10,947 nucleotides of DNA, taken from NCBI GenBank assembly GCA_035290065.1, contig DATDVD010000002.1, positions 1 through 10,947 on the forward strand, in the 5' to 3' direction. The translations under genes were made by a program, and so were the position numbers. The notes under the pieces are model-generated. The model saw only the letters and a list, made by a program, of their open reading frames with translations, had not been told where the DNA came from and did not search any database. Position 1 is the first letter of the stretch. Every line of letters begins with the position of its first letter. Of the stretch, positions 1 through 5,766 are shown one piece after another. Source of the stretch: DATDVD01 sp035290065 (GTDB lineage: Bacteria; Pseudomonadota; Gammaproteobacteria; Coxiellales; Coxiellaceae).

Positions 1-314
1 TAGTTATTTTATTTAATGTATTTGCGATATACGGGGGTTATTTAGTGGGAGTAGATTGGTTAGGTGTAGATCAAGGTTCCTTCTGGTCCAATATGCAAGC
101 CACCGTGAGCTTTAGAACCGATGTGCTCAATGGCGTTATTAAAAGCGTCGTTTTTGGTTTTGTCATCACATGGGTGGCAGTTTATGAAGGTTTTTATGCG
201 GAACCCAACTCTGCCGGTGTAAGTCATGCAACCACGAAAACCGTGGTTTATTCTTCTTTATTAATTTTAGCCTTGGATTTTGTACTGACAGCCGTCATGA
301 TGGGAGGATGGTAA
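1..314 (+). CDS. mlaE: MlaE, permease subunit of the Mla ABC phospholipid transporter (3' part only)
   Basis: This is the C-terminal 103 residues of the inner-membrane permease of MlaFEDB, which moves phospholipids between the inner membrane and the periplasmic carrier MlaC to keep the outer membrane asymmetric. The frame is open from base 3 with no stop, so the gene begins outside the window; the GTG at 45 is an internal valine, not a start. Recognisable MlaE stretches are GGYLVGV, LGVD.GSFW, DVLNG.IKSVVFGF, the AEP..AGVS.ATT segment and the final hydrophobic helix LDFVLTAVM. The stop (TAA 312-314) lies three bases before the next start, and the next gene's Shine-Dalgarno (GGGAGGA, 302-308) lies inside this one, so translation is tightly linked. 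The identity is secure; only the length is unknown. Confidence 0.95.
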   Translation, partial: VILFNVFAIYGGYLVGVDWLGVDQGSFWSNMQATVSFRTDVLNGVIKSVVFGFVITWVAVYEGFYAEPNSAGVSHATTKTVVYSSLLILALDFVLTAVMMGGW

Positions 315-317
315 TTC

Positions 318-872
318 ATGCGTATGCGTAATGTAGAAATTTTAGTGGGTTTATTTATTATTGCAGGATTGGCAGGTTTAATATTGCTGGCTTTTGAAGT
401 CAGTGGATTTACCAATATTGATGATAGAAATTCGTATGTGTTAATGGCTGAATTTGATAATGTCGGCAGCTTAAAAGTGCGGGCACCCGTTGCTGTAGGA
501 GGTGTCACAATTGGGCGTATCAGTGATATTGCGCTCGATGATGAAACCTTTAAGGCCCGTGTTACCATGTTGATTAATAGAAAAGACAATACTTTACCTA
601 CGGATACATCCGCTAGTATTTTGACGCAGGGATTATTAGGATCTAATTATGTCAGCTTAATTCCAGGTTTTTCGTCCGATGTGTTAAGACCGGGCGATAA
701 AATTGAAACCACCCGCTCGGCGCTAATCTTAGAAGATCTCATTGGCCAATTGATGTTTAAATTAACGGGCGATGAGAGTGATAAGGACTCGGATACGGCC
801 ACCTCTAAACCCGCGGTCAATGATAGCAATGACATTCAACCGACTGTAAAAACCAATAAGGAGAGCTCATGA
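318..872 (+). CDS. mlaD: MlaD, MCE-domain subunit of the Mla transporter
   Basis: This is a 184-residue protein, nearly the length of E. coli MlaD. It has one N-terminal membrane segment (about residues 7-27) and then a single periplasmic MCE domain (about 39-116). The domain contains the conserved run from FDNVG through APVAVGGVTIGRI and the pore-lining loop region LTQGLLGSNYVSL. The family forms a hexameric ring on top of MlaE that makes a hydrophobic tunnel for phospholipids and docks MlaC. After the conserved LEDLIGQ helix (138-144), the last 34 residues are a polar tail rich in Asp, Ser and Thr, probably disordered. The ATG at 318 has a well-placed GGGAGGA; the ATG at 324 is a possible but less well placed alternative. 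Its stop overlaps the mlaC start by four bases (ATGA), typical of translational coupling. Confidence 0.96.
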   Translation: MRMRNVEILVGLFIIAGLAGLILLAFEVSGFTNIDDRNSYVLMAEFDNVGSLKVRAPVAVGGVTIGRISDIALDDETFKARVTMLINRKDNTLPTDTSASILTQGLLGSNYVSLIPGFSSDVLRPGDKIETTRSALILEDLIGQLMFKLTGDESDKDSDTATSKPAVNDSNDIQPTVKTNKESS

Positions 873-1468
873 AACAGTTACGTTTATTTTTTGTATGGTT
901 AATGGTAGGAATGGTTTCAGTCGCCTGGGCGGATCTTCAATCGCCCGAAGTATTTTTACGAACGATTTCCAACCAAGTATTAGCCGGCTTGGAGGCGCGT
1001 CAAGGACGCTTAACCGATTCTTACATTCATGGTTTAGTAGAAAAAACAGTCGTTCCCAATGTGGATATGCCGCGAATGGGTGGTTCAGTACTGGGTAGAA
1101 CATACTGGAACCAAGCCACAGCCAGTCAGAAGCAAGAGTTTATCGAGCAATTTAAACAATTAGTCATTGGCACTTATTCTGATGCCATGGCTTCTTACGA
1201 TGATGATCGCATTGAGTTCTATCCCATTCGAGGAGGGTATACGGGTAAAAGCGTAGTACAAGTTCAAAGCGTGCTCATTCGAAAAAATGGCCAACGCGTT
1301 AGCATTAATTACGACGTAGAGCGATCGGGAGATGGCTGGAAAATTTATGATTTTACCATTGAAAATATCAGCATGATTCAAAGCTACCGCTCTCAATTTG
1401 CCGGAACATTAAGCCAAGGAGGATTACCTGCTTTACTGAATCGATTAAAAACGCATAACAGTCAGTAG
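869..1468 (+). CDS. mlaC: MlaC, periplasmic phospholipid-binding carrier
   Basis: This 199-residue precursor has a clear Sec signal peptide: a basic start (MKQLR), a hydrophobic core, and an Ala-Trp-Ala site predicting cleavage after residue 21. The mature part matches the MlaC/Ttg2D fold. Visible family landmarks are VVPNVDMPRMGGSVLGRTYW, the QKQEFIEQFKQLV helix and YDVERSGDGWKIYDFTIENISM near the end, followed by RSQFAGTLSQGG. In the known pathway MlaC ferries phospholipid between the outer-membrane MlaA-porin complex and MlaFEDB; mlaA and mlaF are not in view here. A strong TAAGGAGAG (857-865) lies four bases from the ATG, within the end of mlaD. The length is slightly below E. coli MlaC. 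Confidence 0.95.
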   Translation: MKQLRLFFVWLMVGMVSVAWADLQSPEVFLRTISNQVLAGLEARQGRLTDSYIHGLVEKTVVPNVDMPRMGGSVLGRTYWNQATASQKQEFIEQFKQLVIGTYSDAMASYDDDRIEFYPIRGGYTGKSVVQVQSVLIRKNGQRVSINYDVERSGDGWKIYDFTIENISMIQSYRSQFAGTLSQGGLPALLNRLKTHNSQ

Positions 1469-1477
1469 GTAGCCTTA

Positions 1478-1807
1478 ATGAAATCAGCCAGCGTTTCTGT
1501 TTTCGATCAGCATATTGCCGTAGCAGGCAATATTTGCTTTGATACCGTATTGGCCTTACGCCAAGAGGGGGACGCCATTATTGATACGGAAGAAAATAAG
1601 CTGGTATTTAATTTTAAGGGTGTTCATTCGGTGGATAGTTCTGCATTAACCCTCTTGGCGGTATGGACTCGGCGTGCTAAGATGCGCGGCAAATTGATAC
1701 AGTTTACCCATCTGCCATCGTCTTTGATGGCTATGATAAAGGCTTTTAATTTAACATCGATATTGCCTTTATCTGCAAACGGCGATTTTGATCAGACAGA
1801 GAGTTAA
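1478..1807 (+). CDS. mlaB: MlaB, STAS-domain cytoplasmic subunit of the Mla transporter
   Basis: This is a 109-residue single STAS domain. The core motif, residues 44-61 (FNFKGVHSVDSSALTLLA), shows the strand-turn-helix of STAS proteins, with VDSSAL at the helix start where E. coli MlaB has its functionally important threonine; here serine 54 or 55 takes that place. In the known complex MlaB binds the ATPase MlaF and is needed for its stability and activity. The match to MlaB rests on position and the STAS fold, because short STAS proteins are diverged. It starts nine bases after mlaC with only a weak TAGGT upstream, so it probably depends on translation of the preceding genes. The C-terminal ten residues are polar and look like a tail. 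Confidence 0.9.
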   Translation: MKSASVSVFDQHIAVAGNICFDTVLALRQEGDAIIDTEENKLVFNFKGVHSVDSSALTLLAVWTRRAKMRGKLIQFTHLPSSLMAMIKAFNLTSILPLSANGDFDQTES

Positions 1808-1811
1808 GTGA

Positions 1812-3116
1812 ATGGATAGTTTATTGATTCAAGGTGGAGTTCCCCTTAAGGGGACTATTTGTATTTCGGGCGCTAAAAATGCGGTCTTGCCCATTTTTGC
1901 TGCTACGTTATTGACGGATGAAATAGTCAAACTCACCAATATCCCTCATTTGAATGATGTGACCACCATGATGGATCTATTGGCGAGGATGGGCACTCAA
2001 TTTACAGTGCATGAACAAATGTCTGTGGAAATCGATAGCCGCCATCTCTACAATTTTTGTGCGCCTTATGAACTGGTCAAAACCATGCGGGCTTCCATTT
2101 TAGTATTAGGCCCTCTTTTAGGCCGCTATGGGCAAGCTAAAGTCTCCTTACCAGGAGGGTGTGCGATCGGCTCTCGGCCGGTGGACATGCATTTATCTGC
2201 TTTGGAAGCCTTGGGTGCTACGATTCACTTAGAGCATGGCTTTATTGAAGCCAAAGTCGACGGACGCCTTAAAGGAGCTGACATTCATTTTGAGCGAATT
2301 ACCGTCACCGGCACTGAGAATATTCTGATGGCAGCTGTATTGGCTGAAGGTCGAACGGTCATTCACAACGCGGCCTTAGAGCCCGAAGTAGTCGATCTTG
2401 CCGCTTTTTTAAATCAGTTAGGCGCAAAAATTGAAGGGGCAGGCACTCATACTATCACTATTGATGGGGTGGAGAGCTTAAACGGTGGAGGGTATGCCGT
2501 TTTACCCGATCGAATTGAAGCAGGCACGTATTTAATAGCAGCCGCTATGACACGGGGCCATATAAAAATTAAACACATCTTGCCAAGCTTGTTAATCGCT
2601 GTTTTAGAAAAGCTAAGAGAAGCAGGAGCGGATATTACAGTAGGAGAAAATTGGATCGAGCTTAATATGCACGGCCGTCGTCCTCAAGCGGTAGATATCG
2701 TCACCGGCCCTTACCCCGCTTTCCCCACGGATATGCAAGCTCAAATGATTGCTTTAAATAGCGTGGCTGAGGGAGAGGCGACCGTGACGGAAAATGTATT
2801 TGAAAATCGCTTTATGCATGTTCAGGAATTGGTTCGTATGGGAGCCCATATTGAGCTGGTGGGTAACCAGGCTCATTGTCTCGGTGTGGAAAAATTAACC
2901 GGTGCTCCTGTGATGGCTACGGATTTAAGAGCTTCTGCCAGTTTGGTTTTGGCAGGCTTAGTCGCAGAAGGCCAAACACGCGTCGAGCGCATTTATCACG
3001 TAGACCGAGGCTATGAATGTATTGAAGAAAAACTCGCCCAATTGGGGGCCAAAATTCAGCGTTCTCCGGGCTATATTGCCTACGATCCTTTAGTGATCTC
3101 TGCAGCGGAAGGTTAA
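1812..3116 (+). CDS. murA: MurA, UDP-N-acetylglucosamine 1-carboxyvinyltransferase
   Basis: This cytoplasmic enzyme transfers enolpyruvate from phosphoenolpyruvate to UDP-GlcNAc, the first committed step of peptidoglycan synthesis. The 434 residues are about 15 more than in E. coli; part of the excess is the C-terminal end after the conserved VDRGY segment. Seen directly: SGAKNAVLP with Lys22-Asn23 at the substrate site, PGGCAIGSRP with the catalytic-loop cysteine at 117, the PYPAFPTDMQAQ segment with the proton-relay aspartate at 307, and HVDRGY with Arg399. Because the loop residue is Cys, not Asp as in naturally fosfomycin-resistant forms, the enzyme is expected to be fosfomycin sensitive (family knowledge). 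The ATG lies four bases after the mlaB stop and has no strong Shine-Dalgarno, suggesting reinitiation from mlaB. No ibaG/bolA gene separates the two. Confidence 0.98.
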   Translation: MDSLLIQGGVPLKGTICISGAKNAVLPIFAATLLTDEIVKLTNIPHLNDVTTMMDLLARMGTQFTVHEQMSVEIDSRHLYNFCAPYELVKTMRASILVLGPLLGRYGQAKVSLPGGCAIGSRPVDMHLSALEALGATIHLEHGFIEAKVDGRLKGADIHFERITVTGTENILMAAVLAEGRTVIHNAALEPEVVDLAAFLNQLGAKIEGAGTHTITIDGVESLNGGGYAVLPDRIEAGTYLIAAAMTRGHIKIKHILPSLLIAVLEKLREAGADITVGENWIELNMHGRRPQAVDIVTGPYPAFPTDMQAQMIALNSVAEGEATVTENVFENRFMHVQELVRMGAHIELVGNQAHCLGVEKLTGAPVMATDLRASASLVLAGLVAEGQTRVERIYHVDRGYECIEEKLAQLGAKIQRSPGYIAYDPLVISAAEG

Positions 3117-3150
3117 GTCTCTTTAAACCTTCTCTCCCCATTTTTCTTTT
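3108..3150 (+). terminator. Weak intrinsic terminator after murA
   Basis: GAAGGTT (3108-3114) pairs with AACCTTC (3126-3132). Inside it, AAG (3115-3117) can pair with CTT (3121-3123), leaving a TCT loop and a two-base bulge. A T-rich run (TTTTTCTTTT, 3141-3150) follows eight bases after the stem. The stem overlaps the murA stop codon. The gap between stem and T-run and the modest GC content make it weak, so some read-through into the next gene is likely. Confidence 0.45.
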
Positions 3151-3163
3151 AGAAATCAAACTA

Positions 3164-3192
3164 TTGAGCTTTCTTTACTGCTGTAGGATAAT
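3164..3192 (+). promoter_or_regulatory. Sigma-70-like promoter P1 upstream of the orphan gene
   Basis: TTGAGC (3164-3169, four of six matches to TTGACA) and GATAAT (3187-3192, five of six to TATAAT) are separated by exactly 17 bases. Transcription would begin near 3199, giving a leader of about 170 bases before the ATG at 3369. It is the best-spaced -35/-10 pair in this gap, but it has not been tested. Confidence 0.45.
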
Positions 3193-3220
3193 TTCCATTC
3201 TGCAGGTGAGAAAATCTAAA

Positions 3221-3251
3221 TTAAAATTCATCAATAATATGTTGATTTTAA
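3221..3251. repeat. AT-rich inverted repeat in the leader
   Basis: The arms TTAAAAT (3221-3227) and ATTTTAA (3245-3251) are perfect reverse complements around a 17-base centre. The centre holds a second overlapping dyad, ATCAA (3230-3234) with TTGAT (3242-3246). It could be a protein-binding operator just downstream of P1, or a weak AU-rich RNA hairpin. In AT-rich DNA such dyads also occur by chance. Confidence 0.3.
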
Positions 3252-3274
3252 ACAAAAATATGACCTGATGAAAC

Positions 3275-3330
3275 CCTCCTTTTTTCTAAATATGGGATAA
3301 TAGGCCTGTGGAAATACCCAGATAAGGAGG
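3275..3330 (+). promoter_or_regulatory. Displaced Shine-Dalgarno with upstream anti-Shine-Dalgarno
   Basis: A near-perfect Shine-Dalgarno, AAGGAGG, lies at 3324-3330, but no ATG, GTG or TTG follows at normal spacing; the first usable start is the ATG at 3369, 38 bases on. CCTCCTT at 3275-3281 is its exact 7-base complement. Between them TGGG-A-TA (3293-3299) and TACCCA (3315-3320) can form a second hairpin with one bulged A. As RNA this would be a stem holding the ribosome site closed. The pairing is visible in the sequence; a regulatory function is inference. Confidence 0.4.
3293..3301 (+). promoter_or_regulatory. Extended -10 element, candidate second promoter P2
   Basis: TGGGATAAT fits the TGn extended -10 pattern with a five-of-six hexamer. 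The region 17 bases upstream (ACCCTC) is a poor -35, as is often the case for extended -10 promoters. A start near 3308 would give a short leader lacking the upstream complement at 3275-3281. The same bases could instead only be part of the leader of a P1 transcript. Confidence 0.3.
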
Positions 3331-3335
3331 ACGAG

Positions 3336-3360
3336 GGAAGCCGAAAAGAACTTCCTTCGG
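3336..3360 (+). promoter_or_regulatory. Possible H-type pseudoknot between Shine-Dalgarno and start codon
   Basis: Five blocks of five bases follow one another: GGAAG (3336-3340), CCGAA (3341-3345), AAGAA (3346-3350), CTTCC (3351-3355) and TTCGG (3356-3360). Block 1 complements block 4 and block 2 complements block 5, which is pseudoknot order and not nested-hairpin order. Loop lengths are very short, so the two helices may instead be mutually exclusive. Either fold would shorten the path between the Shine-Dalgarno at 3324-3330 and the ATG at 3369. Confidence 0.35.
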
Positions 3361-3368
3361 AAACGTAT

Positions 3369-4382
3369 ATGGCGATTTCATTAGTGATTAGTCAACAAGC
3401 GAAAGAGACGTGGTACCAAGCCATTCGGGCTTTACGTCGTAACCAATTACGTAAGTTTTTCTCCTATGTTTTAATTTTGCGGCTTTATTTTTTCCGCGAT
3501 ATGGCGGTTATGATGCTATCCGAATTGGACGCGGCAGAACGGGCAGGACGTCCCCCTAGCACCCTAGATAATATGGAAGCAGGGGCTGCGGTACAGCCTT
3601 ATTTTAGAGCCATCCATGAGTATTGGTGTCAGCGCAAAGACTTGATGCAACCGGCTTTAGATGCGGATACAGGCACTATTATATCTAAGCCTGATTTGGA
3701 TAAGTTAATCAGTCGAAAGATAGGTGCGAGTGCGTATCGCAAAGTGGACGACATTGGTAGAACCTTACTATTAAAATATTCCGAATTTGATGAAAATCAG
3801 GGTCGACAAGACCGAGTAATGACTTTTGATGAATTATGCCGAGGGGTAAAAGTCTACATTTTGCAAACGTTTATGTTAGCAATGTTGCCAATAGCGTCCC
3901 TGGACTTGGCAACCCGTATTGAATCAACTCCGTTTCAGTTTAGGGATGAGGAACAAGCTCATATGCGTGAAGCCCTTGAGCGCCTTGAATTGCTTCCTGT
4001 TAAAGCCGTGACATTGGATGTTGTTCAAGAGCTAACTCGCATGATTGCGCGTTTGGAAGCAGAATTGCGCCACGATAACCCATGGCGACGTAAACTAACT
4101 CACGCGAAATGCCGAGTACTTCGATCGGGTGCTGCCTTGTTTAGAGAAAGTATTCCGGATGAATGGAATAAGGTTAATTCAAAGAGAGAGGCTTTGCGTG
4201 TATTGGATGAAATGATTCATGATAGAGCAATTCGTCGACACCGTAACTGGTGGAGTCATGTGTTATTCCTTTTTGGATTATTTCCTCGCGCCACGCAAAC
4301 ACAAGCTCAATTATTGGCTTTGCGTGATAAAGTGCGCGAAGGGAATGACCACGTGGTACGGCGCCATGTGGGATTGGATTAG
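3369..4382 (+). CDS. Unrecognised helical protein with degenerate EF-hand-like loops
   Basis: This is a 337-residue protein I cannot assign to a family. There is no signal peptide. It is basic and looks mostly alpha-helical. A hydrophobic stretch at 31-50 is interrupted by two arginines; the one at 162-180 (YILQTFMLAMLPIASLDLA) is cleaner and could be a membrane segment or a buried helix; a short aromatic one (NWWSHVLFLFGLF) lies at 293-305. Residues 98-109 (DADTGTIISKPD) fit several ligand positions of an EF-hand loop (Asp at 1 and 3, Ile at 8, Ser at 9, Asp at 12) but lack the glycine at 6. Residues 138-156 resemble a second loop with two or three extra residues. Heptad-like charged helices fill 194-235. 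The ATG at 3369 is the only standard start in the open frame (open from 3264); its local ribosome site (CGGAA) is weak. It stands alone between murA and the convergent degQ. A secreted effector is conceivable, but nothing proves it. Confidence 0.75.
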   Translation: MAISLVISQQAKETWYQAIRALRRNQLRKFFSYVLILRLYFFRDMAVMMLSELDAAERAGRPPSTLDNMEAGAAVQPYFRAIHEYWCQRKDLMQPALDADTGTIISKPDLDKLISRKIGASAYRKVDDIGRTLLLKYSEFDENQGRQDRVMTFDELCRGVKVYILQTFMLAMLPIASLDLATRIESTPFQFRDEEQAHMREALERLELLPVKAVTLDVVQELTRMIARLEAELRHDNPWRRKLTHAKCRVLRSGAALFRESIPDEWNKVNSKREALRVLDEMIHDRAIRRHRNWWSHVLFLFGLFPRATQTQAQLLALRDKVREGNDHVVRRHVGLD

Positions 4383-4393
4383 CGCGTTTAAGA

Positions 4394-5692
4394 CTATTGA
4401 ATGACGAGAAACAGTTTCCCCGGCCCTCTGGCTACTTTCAATAATAAATTTTCCGATTGATGTTGGGCGATTGTTTCAAGCGCTTCCACCGTATGAGTGG
4501 GTTTTTTATTGGCGCTGATAATCACATCGCCCGGCATTAAGCCTGCCAGCGCTGCATTGCTCGTATCTTCCACAGACACAACCAATGCTCCTTTTAAGGT
4601 ACTTCCATCGGGTTCTAATTCATTAATGTCTTCTAATCGCAATCCGGCTAATAATGCGCTGTAAGATTGGACTAATAAATCTTTGGGGTTACCCACGTGA
4701 GTGGTTAATGTACGGGAAGAAGAACCTCGTACCACTTTTAAGTTTAAAGAGGTGCCAGGTGCCATTAAACCCAACATATTGCGCACTTGTTGCGCATCGT
4801 TCACCTCTTTTTGATTGATAGAAAGCAAAATATCTTCAGGTTGTACGCCGGCTTTAGCGGCGGGAGAGTGGGGAAGAACATCCGTTACAATGACCCCATG
4901 GTTCGGTTGAATTTTAAGCGCGGTACCCAGTGTAGGCGTGATATTTTGAACGAGCACCCCTAGCATGCCTCGCTCCACTTTTCCATGTTCCAGCAATTGG
5001 ATCAACACTGCTTTGACCATATCAGAAGGAATAGCAAATCCAATACCATTATTGCCACCACTCGCAGAGAAAATAGCGGTGTTGATGCCCACCAGTTGAC
5101 CTTGTAAATTAACCAAGGCCCCGCCGGAATTACCAGGATTAATAGGCGCATCTGTTTGAATAAAACTTTGAAAGCCTTCTACTTGAGGTTCATCACGATT
5201 TAGAGCGCTCACTAAACCGGAAGTAACGGTTTGGGTGAGTCCAAAAGGGCTGCCAATAGCCGCTACAAAATCCCCTACCTTTAATTGATCCGAATCCGCA
5301 AAGGGGAGTGCGGTTAAATGCTTGGCGTTAATTTGAAGAATAGCTAAATCAAAATCGTCGTCTTTAGCCAGCAATTTGGCGCGATAACGTCCACCGTCTT
5401 TTAGAGTTATCAGCATGACTTTTTGATTATCGACCACGTGAGCGTTAGTAACAATGAGTCCCCGAGTTGCTTCAAAGATGACCCCGGAGCCTACGGTAAT
5501 GCCTTTAACGGGGGGGGTATCGGGGCCGGCCGGCATTTCTTTTTCTACGGCAATATTCACCACGGCAGGGGTAATTTGGGTGAGCATGGGGGCTAATGTG
5601 TCGGGAGAGGCGATACCGATTCCCACCTTAGAAAGTAAGGTTAAAAATAAAAAAGATAATGTAATTTTCGAAAAATAAACCCATTTTTTCAT
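4394..5692 (-). CDS. degQ: DegQ/DegP-like periplasmic serine protease (HtrA family)
   Basis: This is a 432-residue HtrA protease-chaperone for misfolded envelope proteins. It has an N-terminal signal peptide (hydrophobic core about 10-28, likely cleaved near IAS). The trypsin-like domain has the full catalytic triad: His85 in TNAHVV, Asp115 in DFDLAIL and Ser189 in GNSGGAL. Two PDZ domains follow (about 242-335 and 345-432). The first begins with the family's RGMLGV and the second contains PGDVIISANKKP. Length, a short LA loop and complete PDZ2 favour DegQ over DegP or one-PDZ DegS. GAGGAA lies eight bases before the ATG. It follows rluD on the same strand after a 74-base gap with no clear promoter or terminator, so co-transcription is possible. 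Its end is 11 bases from the convergent orphan gene. Confidence 0.93.
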   Translation of the reverse strand: MKKWVYFSKITLSFLFLTLLSKVGIGIASPDTLAPMLTQITPAVVNIAVEKEMPAGPDTPPVKGITVGSGVIFEATRGLIVTNAHVVDNQKVMLITLKDGGRYRAKLLAKDDDFDLAILQINAKHLTALPFADSDQLKVGDFVAAIGSPFGLTQTVTSGLVSALNRDEPQVEGFQSFIQTDAPINPGNSGGALVNLQGQLVGINTAIFSASGGNNGIGFAIPSDMVKAVLIQLLEHGKVERGMLGVLVQNITPTLGTALKIQPNHGVIVTDVLPHSPAAKAGVQPEDILLSINQKEVNDAQQVRNMLGLMAPGTSLNLKVVRGSSSRTLTTHVGNPKDLLVQSYSALLAGLRLEDINELEPDGSTLKGALVVSVEDTSNAALAGLMPGDVIISANKKPTHTVEALETIAQHQSENLLLKVARGPGKLFLVIQ

Positions 5693-5700
5693 TTTATTTT

Positions 5701-5706
5701 TTCCTC
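5701..5706 (-). promoter_or_regulatory. Ribosome binding site of degQ
   Basis: On the minus strand GAGGAA lies eight bases before the ATG at 5692, followed by an A-rich spacer. It supports this start. The rest of the 74-base gap up to rluD holds no convincing -35/-10 pair. Confidence 0.65.
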
Positions 5707-5766
5707 AGAGGGGGTTAGATCTTGAAACCTTTCGTGGACCACTCTGTTAGTCTAGCAAGAGAACCT

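Noticed and set aside
45..47. GTG at 45 as a gene start
   Set aside because: The frame is open to the window edge and the preceding codons (ending GGYL) are typical MlaE, so this is an internal valine.
248..589. Minus-strand frame of 113 codons across mlaE/mlaD
   Set aside because: It is antisense to two confidently identified genes, with no ribosome site or recognisable domain; it is a shadow frame.
3268..3300. Ten-codon reading frame (MKPSFFLNMG) as a leader peptide
   Set aside because: There is no ribosome site, no run of regulatory codons and no terminator/antiterminator pair that would suit attenuation.
4219..4404. 61-codon plus-strand frame overlapping the orphan gene and the end of degQ
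   Set aside because: It is embedded out of frame in the orphan gene, has no ribosome site, and its sequence shows no domain.
5707..5766. Promoter for degQ in the gap after rluD
   Set aside because: TTGCTA occurs on the minus strand, but no acceptable -10 lies at 15-19 bases, and no sigma-E-like pair was visible.
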